Positions 14,701 to 22,782 of a stretch of 45,455 nt of DNA are shown here, one piece after another. Under the pieces are notes generated by a model, which saw nothing but the letters and a program-made list of their open reading frames with translations, ran no database searches and was not told the origin of the DNA. A program made the position numbers and the translations under genes. Each line of letters begins with the position of its first letter. Position 1 is the stretch's first letter. The stretch is from Mycobacterium sp. KBS0706 (GTDB taxonomy: Bacteria > Pseudomonadota > Alphaproteobacteria > DSM-16000 > Inquilinaceae): contig NZ_VCCH02000066.1 of assembly GCF_005938675.2 (NCBI RefSeq), forward strand, positions 1 through 45,455, read 5' to 3'.

Positions 14701-15900
14701 ATGATCCAGGAACCCACTCTGTCGGCGAGCGAGGCGGCGGCGGAGCTGGGGGTCAGCCTGGCGACGCTGTACGCCTATGTCAGCCGCGGCATGATCCGCT
14801 CGATCGCCGAGCCCGGCCGCCGCCAGCGCCGCTATGCCGCCGCCGACATCCGCCGCCTGGCCCGCAAATCCGAGCCCGAAACCGCACCGCCACCGCTCTA
14901 CTGGGGCGAGCCGGTGCTGGAATCGGCGATCACCCTGGTGGCCGGCGGGCGGCTCTACTATCGCGGCCGGGACGCGGTGCGGCTGGCCGAGAGCGCGACG
15001 CTGGAAAGCGTCGCCGGGCTGCTGTGGTCGGTCGCCGCCGACGACCCCTTCGCCGCGCCCGTGGCGCCCCTGCCGCCCGTCGCCGCGCGCATCACCGAGC
15101 AGGCGGCGGGGCTGCCGCCGCTGGAGCGGGCCATGGCGGTGCTGCCGGCGCTCGGTGTCGAGGACGATCGCGCCCTCGCCCGCTCCACCGCCGGGCTGCA
15201 GCGCACCGGGGTGCGGCTGCTGCGCTGGCTGACCGCGGTGATGCTGCGGCGCCCAGCCTCGGCCGCGCCGGCGCATGAGGATCTGGCCGAGGCCTGGGGG
15301 GCTGGGTCCAAAGGAGCCATTGGCGGCGCCGACCTGCTGCGCCGGGCCCTGGTGCTGTGCGCCGACCACGAGTTGACCGCCTCGACCTTCGCCGCCCGCA
15401 TCGCCGCCTCGACCGGCGCCTCGCCGCATGCCGCGGTCGCCGCCGGCCTGGCGGCGCTGAACGGCCCGCTGCACGGCGGCCTGAGCGCCCGCACCGGCAC
15501 CTTCCTGGAGCTGGTGCTGAGCGCCGCCGACGCCCGCCGCCTGGTGGTGGAGCGGCTGCAGCACGGCGAGGACCTGCCCGGCTTCGGCCACCCCCTCTAT
15601 CCCGACGGCGATCCGCGCGGCCAGCACCTGCTGGACCGCATCGTCGCCACCCTGCCGGACGGGCCGGAGCTGGCGGTCGCCGCGACCTTGGTCGAGACCG
15701 TGTTCGACCTGACCGGCGAGCGCCCGACCATGGATTTCGCCCTGGTGCTGGCAGCCCGGCTGATCGGCCTGCCGCCGGAGGCGCCGCTGGCGGTCTTCGC
15801 CCTCGGCCGCAGCGTCGGCTGGATGGCGCATGTGATGGAGCAGTACGCCGCCGCCCGGCTGATCCGCCCGCGCGCCCGCTATGTCGGCCCTCAGCCCTGA
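14701..15900 (+). CDS. Citrate synthase family protein with N-terminal MerR-like helix-turn-helix
   Basis: 399 aa. Residues 7-56 form a MerR/excisionase-type winged HTH (SASEAAAELGVSLATLYAYV, then SRGMIRS and RRQRRYAAADIRRL). The rest is a citrate synthase fold: TASTFAARIAAST, LNGPLHGG (His258), GFGHPLYPDGDPRG (His297) and TMDFALVLAARL (Asp345), ending in ARYVGPQP. All three catalytic acid/base positions are present, although the residue after His297 is Pro rather than the usual Arg. Such HTH-citrate synthases are known as a family, but their role is unclear to me: enzyme, regulator or both. It is divergent from the paralogue at 13441. Its last 10 nt overlap the end of the convergent cyclase gene. 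Confidence 0.85.
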   Translation: MIQEPTLSASEAAAELGVSLATLYAYVSRGMIRSIAEPGRRQRRYAAADIRRLARKSEPETAPPPLYWGEPVLESAITLVAGGRLYYRGRDAVRLAESATLESVAGLLWSVAADDPFAAPVAPLPPVAARITEQAAGLPPLERAMAVLPALGVEDDRALARSTAGLQRTGVRLLRWLTAVMLRRPASAAPAHEDLAEAWGAGSKGAIGGADLLRRALVLCADHELTASTFAARIAASTGASPHAAVAAGLAALNGPLHGGLSARTGTFLELVLSAADARRLVVERLQHGEDLPGFGHPLYPDGDPRGQHLLDRIVATLPDGPELAVAATLVETVFDLTGERPTMDFALVLAARLIGLPPEAPLAVFALGRSVGWMAHVMEQYAAARLIRPRARYVGPQP

Positions 15901-17822
15901 GGGTCCGTCTCCTCGCGCAGACCGACCAGGCTGTAGATCGGCACCGGTTCGCGGGCGCCGCGCGGCACCTCGTTGCCGACGAAGCGGAACTCGAACCCCT
16001 CGCCCGCTTGCTGCCGCACCGCCTCGCTGACCAGGATGGTGGTGCCGTGGATCTTGCCCAGCGCCTCGAGCCGCGCCGCCACGTTCACGGTGTGGCCGAG
16101 CGCGGTGTAGTTCATCCGGTCGACCGAGCCGACATTGCCGACCACCGCCTCGCCGGTGTGCAGGCCGAAGCGGGTCGGCATCGGCACGCCGCCCTCGGCC
16201 TCGAACTCGGCGTTCAGCCGGTCGACCCGCGCCGCCGCCCTGAGCGCTCCGAGACAGGCCAGGCGGACATGGTCGGGCTGTTCCTCGGGCGCGTTCCAGA
16301 ACGCCATGACGCTGTCGCCGATATATTTGTCGATGGTGGCGCCGCCGGCGATCAGCTCCTCCCCCAGCGCGCTGAAATAGCGCGAGGTGCGCTCCATCAG
16401 CTCCTCCGGCGGCAGGCCTTCGGCCAGCGCGGTGAAGCCGGCGACATCGGAGAACAGCACGGTGACCGGCTGGCGCCGCCCGCCCAGCGCGGGCACCAGC
16501 GTCTGGCCGAGGATGCCGCGGACGATCTGGCCCGGGACGTAGGCGGCGAAGGTCCGCAGTGTGAGGCCGAGCACGTCGATCGCCGAGGACAGTGACCGGA
16601 TCTCCTCGATCCGCGATTGGGCCTGGGCGCCGCCATGGAAATCGAACCGCATGATCCGGCCCAGATCCCCCGTCACCCGGCGCAGCGGTCGCGCCAGGGC
16701 CCGCGCCGCGGCCAGGACGATGCCGAGCGCCAGGATGGTGGCGCCGACGCCGATCAGGAGCGAGATGTAGCGGATGCGATCGGCCGGCCCGACCACCAGG
16801 TCGTAGGGATAGGCAATGCCGAGCACCACGTCGGGCATGTTGGAGGCGATCAGCTCGAAGCGTTCGAGATAGGATTCGTCGCCGAGCTGGCCGGTGAAGT
16901 TCCGGCCGGTGCCGATGGACTTGAAGCTGCTGTAGAGTTCGGCCAGCAGCGGCGATCCCAGCTGGGTCAGCAGCGGCAGATGTTCCGCCCGCGCCTCCCG
17001 GAATTCGGTGCGGAAGCGGACGCCATCGGGATGGGCGATCAGCTCTCCAGTCCGGCTGAACACCACCAGATCGAGGCCGTGCTCCCGGCGCAGATCATCC
17101 AGGGTGTGGTCGACGCTGGCCAGGCCGATGTCGATCCCGAACACCACGTCGCCGGTCAGCCGGGACTTCCGCGCCAGGGTGAGACCCACCTGGTTCATGT
17201 TGGCGAAGCGATAGGGCTCGGTGACGATCGCCCCGGTGGTGGCGGAGGCCTGTCTGTACCAGGGCCGGGTGCGGGGGTCGAAATCGGTCGACGCCGTGGC
17301 GGGCGCACCCATCGGTCCGCCCCGGGCATCGGTCACGACCCGGCGCACGACCGCGCCGGCCGGGCGGCGGTCGACGAATTCGAGCACATAGGTCGCCCCG
17401 GGCAGCCCGGCAGCCTCCACCTCCGGCAACCGCGCCGTTGCCATCGACTGCGCCATGACGAAGCGGCCGTCGTTCCAGGCGACGAAGAAGGAGGAGGCGG
17501 CCGGCAGCACCTTCTCCAGGTCGCGCAGGGTGCCGACCATAACCGCGCCCAGATGGTCTTCCGGCACGTCGGTCTCGACCGTCAGGGTGGAGGTGTCCAG
17601 CACCACCTCGGCCAGTTGCAGCCCCTTCTTGAACTCGTCCCGCACCCGGTCGACCACCCGGTCGAAGCGCGTGCTGGCATCGGCGCGGACGAGCCTCCTC
17701 ACCTCGCCGTTGTTGTACCAGATCAGGCCGCCGGCGATCGCCAGGACGATGACGGCGAACACCGCCGCCACCACGACCTGCAGCTTCCACGGCCCGAATC
17801 CGGTTGCAACCGCCCCCCGCAT
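15891..17822 (-). CDS. Membrane-bound class III adenylate cyclase with dCache sensor and HAMP
   Basis: 643 aa from the ATG at 17822 (GGGAGAGG upstream). Order of parts: transmembrane helix (about 15-35), a large periplasmic dCache-type sensor (about 36-345, including FDPRTRPWYRQA, a Cache hallmark), a second transmembrane helix (about 357-382), HAMP linker, and a class III cyclase domain. The two metal-binding Asp are in LFSDVAGF (D459) and GDSVMAFW (D503). DKYIGD supplies the Lys typical of adenine selection, and VNVAARLE holds the transition-state Asn and Arg. It should make cAMP in response to a periplasmic small molecule. The gene is convergent with the citrate synthase gene, overlapping it by 10 nt. 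Confidence 0.88.
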   Translation of the reverse strand: MRGAVATGFGPWKLQVVVAAVFAVIVLAIAGGLIWYNNGEVRRLVRADASTRFDRVVDRVRDEFKKGLQLAEVVLDTSTLTVETDVPEDHLGAVMVGTLRDLEKVLPAASSFFVAWNDGRFVMAQSMATARLPEVEAAGLPGATYVLEFVDRRPAGAVVRRVVTDARGGPMGAPATASTDFDPRTRPWYRQASATTGAIVTEPYRFANMNQVGLTLARKSRLTGDVVFGIDIGLASVDHTLDDLRREHGLDLVVFSRTGELIAHPDGVRFRTEFREARAEHLPLLTQLGSPLLAELYSSFKSIGTGRNFTGQLGDESYLERFELIASNMPDVVLGIAYPYDLVVGPADRIRYISLLIGVGATILALGIVLAAARALARPLRRVTGDLGRIMRFDFHGGAQAQSRIEEIRSLSSAIDVLGLTLRTFAAYVPGQIVRGILGQTLVPALGGRRQPVTVLFSDVAGFTALAEGLPPEELMERTSRYFSALGEELIAGGATIDKYIGDSVMAFWNAPEEQPDHVRLACLGALRAAARVDRLNAEFEAEGGVPMPTRFGLHTGEAVVGNVGSVDRMNYTALGHTVNVAARLEALGKIHGTTILVSEAVRQQAGEGFEFRFVGNEVPRGAREPVPIYSLVGLREETDPQG

Positions 17823-17989
17823 GCCCTCTCCCAGGGTTGTGCCCCGCCACCCTAGCCCGATGGCGCGCCGGCCGGAACCTCCCCGATCGGGCCATGCCGG
17901 ACACATCGGGGCTGCCCTTCGATCACGCCGTTTGACAGGCCTCGCCGGGCCGCGCTTGCCTGCAAGAAACGCCCCGCGCCGCCTGGATC

Positions 17990-19231
17990 ATGCCCGCACT
18001 CTACCTGCCCGTCGCCGCCATCATCCTCGGCATCTCCGTCCTGCAGATCGCCAACGGCATCCTGGTCACCATCCTGCCGATCTCGCTGACCCAGGCCGGC
18101 TATTCGATCCAGGCCTTCAGCGCGGTGGCGACAGCGCATTCGCTGAGCTTCCTGCTGGGCTGCGTGCTGTCGACCCGGATCATCGGCGCGGTCGGGCACA
18201 TCCGCGCCTTCGCCGCCTATGCCGCCGCGACCTCGGTGACGGCGCTGAGCTTCACCATCGCCGCCGACCCGGCCTGGTGGATGGCGCTGCGCCTGGTCAC
18301 CGGCTTCTGCTCCGCCGGGCTGTTCACCGTGGCCGAGAGCTGGCTGAACGAGATGACGCCGAACGCCCATCGCGGCCGGGTGTTCTCGGTCTACACCATC
18401 GTCCAGAAGGTGGCGCTGGTCGGCGGCCAGTTCGTGCTGCTGATGACCGGCGGGCCGGTGGTGCTGGGGCTGTTCATGATCGCCTCGGCCTTCTACTCGA
18501 TGTCGCTGATCCCGGTGGCGATGACCCGGGCGCCGACGCCGTCGATCGCCGCCATCCGCACCCTGCCGCTGCGCCAGCTGTACCGGATCGCGCCGGCCGC
18601 GGTGATCGGCTGCGTCTCCAGCGGGCTGATCAACAGCGCCGTTGCCTCGATCGGCCCGATCTGGGGGCTGCAGGTCGGGCTCGGCGTCGGCCTGGCCGGC
18701 GCCATCCCGGCCATGTCCCAGGTCGGCAACCTGCTGGCGCAATGGCCGCTGGGCCGGCTGTCGGACCGGATCGACCGGCGCAGCGTCATGCTGGGCGCCA
18801 GCGTCGTCACCATCCTGGTGTCGCTGGCGCTGGCCCTGGCGCGGCCGGAGTCCGACTGGCTGCTGGCCGTGCTGTTCGGCCTGTGGGGCGCGGCCTCGAT
18901 CTCGACCTACGGCATCTGCGTCGCCCACGCCAACGACCTGGCGCCGCGCGGCACCGCCGTGGCGCTGTCGAGCAGCCTGCTGCTGTGCTGGGGCGTCGGC
19001 GCCTGCGCCGGGCCGCTGGTGGCGTCGACCGTGATGGGCTGGGTCGGGCCGCAGGGGCTGTTCCTGCATGGCGCCGCCATCGCCACCGTCACCGCGATCT
19101 TCACCGCCTGGCGCATGACCCGCCGCCAGGCCCTGCCGGCGGAGGCGCGCGAGCCCTTCGTCAACCGCCCGGCGACCAGCCCGATCGTCGGCGAGATGAC
19201 CGCGCGGCCGGAGACGAAGACGACGGGCTGA
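17990..19231 (+). CDS. Major facilitator superfamily transporter (YcaD-like)
   Basis: 413 aa with about twelve membrane helices and a short cytoplasmic tail. The pattern (ILPISLTQAGYSIQAFSAVATAHSLSF across 28-54; AESWLNEMTPNAHRGRVFSVY; PLGRLSDRIDRR between helices 6 and 8) matches the YcaD/YfkF-like branch of MFS sugar/drug transporters. The substrate is unknown. The ATG at 17990 has only a weak Shine-Dalgarno (GGA). Upstream is the divergent cyclase gene, 168 nt away; downstream it converges on the ecfG gene across a strong hairpin. Confidence 0.85.
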   Translation: MPALYLPVAAIILGISVLQIANGILVTILPISLTQAGYSIQAFSAVATAHSLSFLLGCVLSTRIIGAVGHIRAFAAYAAATSVTALSFTIAADPAWWMALRLVTGFCSAGLFTVAESWLNEMTPNAHRGRVFSVYTIVQKVALVGGQFVLLMTGGPVVLGLFMIASAFYSMSLIPVAMTRAPTPSIAAIRTLPLRQLYRIAPAAVIGCVSSGLINSAVASIGPIWGLQVGLGVGLAGAIPAMSQVGNLLAQWPLGRLSDRIDRRSVMLGASVVTILVSLALALARPESDWLLAVLFGLWGAASISTYGICVAHANDLAPRGTAVALSSSLLLCWGVGACAGPLVASTVMGWVGPQGLFLHGAAIATVTAIFTAWRMTRRQALPAEAREPFVNRPATSPIVGEMTARPETKTTG

Positions 19232-19252
19232 AACGGCGCGGCTGAAACGGAA

Positions 19253-19274
19253 CGGGCGGCCCGGAGGCCGCCCG
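19253..19274. terminator. Bidirectional hairpin between MFS and ecfG genes
   Basis: CGGGCGGCC (19253-19261), loop CGGA, GGCCGCCCG (19266-19274): a perfect 9-bp stem in the 77-nt gap between two convergent genes. Leftward it is followed by ttccgttt and rightward by cttcac. The uridine runs are weak, but the position fits a shared terminator. Confidence 0.6.
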
Positions 19275-19308
19275 CTTCACCGCAACAAGAACGACTCCGC
19301 GACGGCCG

Positions 19309-19911
19309 CTACGCCAACCGCCGCGACGCGGGCTGCACGGCGAGACGAGGGGCCGTCATTTTCGCCGGCGCCGCGGCGGTTCCGCGTCCGCGCCGCTCGC
19401 CTGCGAAGTCGCCTCGTCTCGCCAATCCTCGCCCCGCGCCGAGCAGCCTCGACAGCTCGCGCCGGGCCCGGGACAGTCGGCTCTTCACCGTGCCGACGGC
19501 GCAGTTGCAGATCTCCGCCGCTTCCTCGTAGCTGAAGCCCGAGGCGCCGACCATCAGCAGGATCTCGCGCTGGTCGGGCGTCAGCAGCATCAGCGCCCGG
19601 CGGAAGTCCTGGAACTCCAGCTTGGAGTCCTGCGACGGCGGCACCCAGAGAAGGTCGAGATCGACCCCGTCCTTCGGCTCGGCCACGAATTTCCGGCGCC
19701 GCAGCTGGTTGACATACTGGTTGCGCAGGATCGTGAAGATCCAGGCCCGGAAGTTGGTGCCCGGCGTGAACTGGGTCTCGGCCCGGAGCGCGCGAAGGAT
19801 CGCGTCCTGGACCAGATCATCGGCGCGATCCGCATCACCGCTGAGCGAACGCGCGAAGGCCCGCAGATGCGGGATCGCCCGGGTCAGCTCAGCGTGAAAG
19901 TCGAATGGCAC
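19309..19911 (-). CDS. ecfG: EcfG-type RNA polymerase sigma factor (general stress response)
   Basis: 200 aa from the GTG at 19911, chosen because AAGGAGGGG precedes it closely and because the family N-terminus FDFHAELTRAIPHLRAFARSL starts there. Sigma-2 region: DADRADDLVQDAILRAL, then FRAWIFTILRNQYVNQLRRR. Sigma-4 region: LTPDQREILLMVGASGFSYEEAAEI, then VGTVKSRLSRARREL. These are the marks of ECF15/EcfG, which directs the alphaproteobacterial general stress regulon. In resting cells it is held by NepR, and phosphorylated PhyR removes NepR. The C-terminal tail after about residue 155 is longer and basic. The nepR gene lies upstream on the same strand. Confidence 0.9.
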   Translation of the reverse strand: MPFDFHAELTRAIPHLRAFARSLSGDADRADDLVQDAILRALRAETQFTPGTNFRAWIFTILRNQYVNQLRRRKFVAEPKDGVDLDLLWVPPSQDSKLEFQDFRRALMLLTPDQREILLMVGASGFSYEEAAEICNCAVGTVKSRLSRARRELSRLLGAGRGLARRGDFAGERRGRGTAAAPAKMTAPRLAVQPASRRLA

Positions 19912-20055
19912 ATTCCCCTCCTTGTTGACGCCGGCGGCTGGGTTGACGCCGATGGCTGGGCCGCCCGCACGGGATCGATGGCGGTACGGCCGGAACTGTC
20001 GGCACTGAATAAGGCAGAAATTCGGCCTTTCCGCCATCCGCCCGGCCTGATTGGA

Positions 20056-20295
20056 TCAGCGATCCTCGTCCTCCTTCGGTTTGTCGGGGTGCTTGGCGCC
20101 GTCCTCGAGCATCCGCATCAGATCGTCCGGCAGCGGCTCCTCCAGCACCGGGTCGTACAGCGACCGCAGCTGCTGCGAAAGCCAATTGTCGAATTGCGGC
20201 GGCCGCTTCAGGCGGTCCGGTGCCGGCCGGCCGGGATCGGCTGTCCGCGGCCCCGCTTCCCGCCTCCGCGTCTTCTCGCCGCGCCGTCGATTCAT
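20056..20295 (-). CDS. nepR: NepR anti-sigma factor
   Basis: 79 aa from the ATG at 20295; an in-frame ATG at 20334 would add 13 residues. The NepR core is clear in the second half: WLSQQLRSLYDPVLEEPLPDDLMRMLED, split as helix 1 (about 38-50), the EPLPDD turn, and helix 2. The N-terminus is basic and disordered, the C-terminus charged (KHPDKPKEDEDR). NepR binds EcfG and is captured by phosphorylated PhyR. It lies 144 nt upstream of the ecfG start on the same strand and divergent from phyR, the usual arrangement of this locus. Confidence 0.88.
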   Translation of the reverse strand: MNRRRGEKTRRREAGPRTADPGRPAPDRLKRPPQFDNWLSQQLRSLYDPVLEEPLPDDLMRMLEDGAKHPDKPKEDEDR

Positions 20296-20489
20296 CAACG
20301 CTCGATCCCGCTCTGCTTCGGCCAGTGGTGGCACGCTACATTACCAATCCCCGACCAAGATGGAAGTTCCTGTGCCACCTCTTGCCCGCAGGCCGGTTCT
20401 GCGGCAATGGAACGGATTGCGATCCGGGGCGGCGGCCGCTAAGCATAGCGCTGGACGGGCAAGCCCTTCCGTATTCGAAGGTGGACGCA

Positions 20490-21284
20490 ATGACCGGCAC
20501 TTCGCAAGAGATCCTGAAGCACCTGCCCTACCTGCGGCGCTATGCCCGGGCCCTGGTCGGGTCGCAGGAGCGGGGCGACCAGTACATGCGGATCTTCCTG
20601 GAGGCGATCCTGGAAGACCCCCAGCGCGTCCCGGCGGACGGCAACCTGCGGGTCCAGCTGTTTGCCGTGTTCCATGACGTCTGCACCCTGCTGCACGCCA
20701 CCGACGGAGACGACGCGGCGCCGCTGGAGGGGCTTGTGCCGGTCGAGACCCGGCTGTCGCAGCTGACCTCGACGCAGCGCCAGGTGCTGCTGCTGGTCTC
20801 GCTCGAGGGCTTCTCGTTCGAGGATGTCGGCTTCATCCTGCACCTGCCCGAGTCGGAGGTGCGCGACCAGCTGGACGCCGCCCGCAAGGAGATGCAGCGC
20901 CAGCACCCGGCCCGCATCCTGATCGTCGAGGACGAGCCGCTGATCGCCATGGACATCGCCCGCATCGTCGAGGAGATGGGCCACACCGTCTGCGGCACCG
21001 CGGCCGACCATGCCGAGGCGGTGGCCGTGGCGAAGCGCGCATCGCCGCACATCGTGCTGGCCGACATCCAGCTCAAGGGCGGCGACAGCGGCATCGCGGC
21101 GGTGCAGGACATCCTCAACGGCATCTCGGTGCCGGTGGTCTTCGTCACCGGCTTCCCCGAGCGGCTGCTGACCGGCGAGCGGCTGGAGCCGACCTTCGTC
21201 GTCACCAAGCCGTTCAAGCCCGAGGCGCTGGTCTCGGTGATCGGCCAGGCCCTGGCGATGCATCCGCCGTTCGCGCCGGCCTGA
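20490..21284 (+). CDS. phyR: PhyR response regulator, anti-anti-sigma factor
   Basis: 264 aa from the ATG at 20490 (AAGGTGG upstream). The N-terminal half is a degenerate sigma-like domain: KHLPYLRRYARALVGS resembles sigma region 2, and LTSTQRQVLLLVSLEGFSFEDVGFIL resembles region 4. From about 140 on is a receiver domain: ILIVEDEPLIAMDI with the acidic pocket, phospho-acceptor Asp192 in VLADIQL, and the switch Lys in VVTKPFKPEAL. Phosphorylation exposes the sigma mimic, which sequesters NepR and frees EcfG. The kinase gene follows after 7 nt, so the pair is one transcription unit. GGAAC half-sites in the nepR-phyR gap hint at EcfG control, but no good CGTT -10 is seen. Confidence 0.93.
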   Translation: MTGTSQEILKHLPYLRRYARALVGSQERGDQYMRIFLEAILEDPQRVPADGNLRVQLFAVFHDVCTLLHATDGDDAAPLEGLVPVETRLSQLTSTQRQVLLLVSLEGFSFEDVGFILHLPESEVRDQLDAARKEMQRQHPARILIVEDEPLIAMDIARIVEEMGHTVCGTAADHAEAVAVAKRASPHIVLADIQLKGGDSGIAAVQDILNGISVPVVFVTGFPERLLTGERLEPTFVVTKPFKPEALVSVIGQALAMHPPFAPA

Positions 21285-21291
21285 CGCCGGG

Positions 21292-22533
21292 ATGGCGACC
21301 GGATCGAGCGGCGGCGGCTCCTCCATGACCACCGCCCTGATCACCGCCATCGACACCCGCGAGGAGCGCGACGTGATCGCGGCCCGGCAGCGTGTCCGGC
21401 TGGTGGCGACCGAGCTGGGCTTCGACGGCCGCGACCGGGTGCGGATCGTCGCCGCCGCCTCGGCCATGACCCGCAGCTTCCTGGCCCGCTTCGAGCAGGC
21501 CAACCTGTCGCTGCTGGTCACCGCCGGCCCGCCGATGGCGCTGGAGATCGTGCTGGCTGCGCCGCGCCGGCCGGCGGTCCAGGGGCAGCCGCAACGGCCC
21601 CGCATGGATACCGCGGCGGTGCGGACCCTGATGGACTGGGTCGAGCTGCGCCACGCCCGCGGCGTGGTCCGCCTGGTGATGCGCAAGGAGCTGCCCGCCA
21701 ACGCCGGCAGCGACCCGACGGCGCTGGCCCACCGGACCATGGCGGCGCTGGCGGACGAGACCGGCGTCGATCCCTTCGAGGAGGTGCACCGGCAGACCGT
21801 GGAGCAGATCGCCAGCCTGACCGAGCTGCGCCAGCGCGAGGAGCAGTTGATCGCCGCCAACGCCCAGCTGCGCGAGGTCGAGCGGGCGCTGCGCGCCAGC
21901 CTGGAGGAGAAGGACGTGCTGATGCGGGAGGTGCATCACCGCGTCAACAACAACCTGCAGATCATCTCCAGCCTGCTCAACCTGCAGGCCTCGCGCGCCA
22001 CCGAGCCGGCGGTGCGGGAGGAGCTGGCGGTGGTCGGCCACCGCATCCAGTCGCTGAGCCTGGTGCATCAGAAGCTGTACCATTCGGACGACCTGTCCCA
22101 TATCGACGCCGGCGGCTATGTCCAGGACCTGTGCGCCCATCTGCAATCCGCCTTCGCCGCCGGCACCGGCCCGGTGGCGCTGACGGTCGAGGCGCCGCGG
22201 CAGCAGATCCCGCTCGACAACGCCATCCATCTCGGCCTGATCGTCAACGAGCTGGTGACCAACAGCCTGAAGCACGGCTTCCGCGACGGCCGCGGCGGCC
22301 GCATCGCCGTGTCGCTGCAGCGCACGAACGACGACAGCCTGACCCTGACCATCGTCGATGACGGCCGGCCCGACGACGGCAGCCGGCGCGGCTTCGGCAT
22401 GACCCTGGTCGAGGCCATGGTCCGCCGGCTGGACGGCACCCTGACCATCGTCCGGAACGGCGGCACCCGCACCACCCTGACCGTGCCGGCGCCGAAATCC
22501 GCCCCGCAAATTCGTTCCGAATCAGGATCTTAG
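21292..22533 (+). CDS. HisKA_2-family sensor histidine kinase with RsbT-like N-terminal domain
   Basis: 413 aa from the ATG at 21292; an ATG at 21325 (MTTALITAID) is an alternative start. Residues about 23-75 (ERDVIAARQRVRLVATELGF, then DRVRIVAAASAMTRSFLARF) look like the start of the RsbT anti-sigma kinase fold, but the N-box Glu-x-x-x-Asn is not preserved. A coiled segment (about 170-205) leads to the HisKA_2 dimerisation box LMREVHHRVNNNLQIISSLLNLQ, split around His216. A C-terminal ATPase domain follows (LIVNELVTNSLKHGF; IVDDGRP; GFGMTLV). There are no membrane segments, so it is cytosolic. Its place 7 nt behind phyR makes it the likely PhyK-type kinase for PhyR. Confidence 0.85.
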   Translation: MATGSSGGGSSMTTALITAIDTREERDVIAARQRVRLVATELGFDGRDRVRIVAAASAMTRSFLARFEQANLSLLVTAGPPMALEIVLAAPRRPAVQGQPQRPRMDTAAVRTLMDWVELRHARGVVRLVMRKELPANAGSDPTALAHRTMAALADETGVDPFEEVHRQTVEQIASLTELRQREEQLIAANAQLREVERALRASLEEKDVLMREVHHRVNNNLQIISSLLNLQASRATEPAVREELAVVGHRIQSLSLVHQKLYHSDDLSHIDAGGYVQDLCAHLQSAFAAGTGPVALTVEAPRQQIPLDNAIHLGLIVNELVTNSLKHGFRDGRGGRIAVSLQRTNDDSLTLTIVDDGRPDDGSRRGFGMTLVEAMVRRLDGTLTIVRNGGTRTTLTVPAPKSAPQIRSESGS

Positions 22534-22677
22534 GAAGAAAACCCGTCGCACAACTTCAACTTCGGCATCTATAGTATTGATCACGAAATACAAGCTGAAT
22601 TGTACGGCGATTTTCTTTGCCTGATCAATGACCTTGCGCCGGTCCTTTAGAAAAACACTCCACACTTGCTGAATCTA

Positions 22678-22686
22678 TGGTATAGT
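22678..22686 (+). promoter_or_regulatory. Extended -10 promoter for the putative small RNA
   Basis: TGGTATAGT fits the extended -10 consensus TGnTATAAT with one change. No good -35 is visible at 16-18 nt spacing, which is acceptable for extended -10 promoters. The predicted start is about 22692-22694, exactly where a stable hairpin begins. Confidence 0.55.
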
Positions 22687-22691
22687 CCTTC

Positions 22692-22764
22692 GTGCAGTAC
22701 CTTCTGCACCCTTCCGCTTCCTAACGACCTCAACCAAGCCGCGGTCCCCCGCGGCTTGTTTTTA
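22692..22764 (+). ncRNA. Putative small regulatory RNA near the general stress locus
   Basis: About 72 nt with three parts. A 5' hairpin GTGCAG-tacctt-CTGCAC (22692-22709) is followed by a single-stranded pyrimidine-rich linker (22710-22735) with two CTTCC motifs that could pair with Shine-Dalgarno sequences. The intrinsic terminator AAGCCGCGG-tccc-CCGCGGCTT then runs into GTTTTTA (22736-22764). An extended -10 lies directly upstream. No open reading frame fits. The layout is that of alphaproteobacterial trans-acting sRNAs. Its position beside phyR/ecfG recalls GsrN of Caulobacter, encoded next to the stress sigma locus, though I see no sequence proof of homology. The alternative is that only the terminator is real and closes the phyR-kinase operon. 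Confidence 0.55.
22736..22764 (+). terminator. Rho-independent terminator
   Basis: A perfect 9-bp GC-rich stem (22736-22744 with 22749-22757), a 4-nt loop and GTTTTTA on the plus strand: the best intrinsic terminator in the window. It ends the putative sRNA and possibly read-through from the kinase gene. Confidence 0.85.
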
Positions 22765-22782
22765 TGTGGATGGCGGGCGGAT

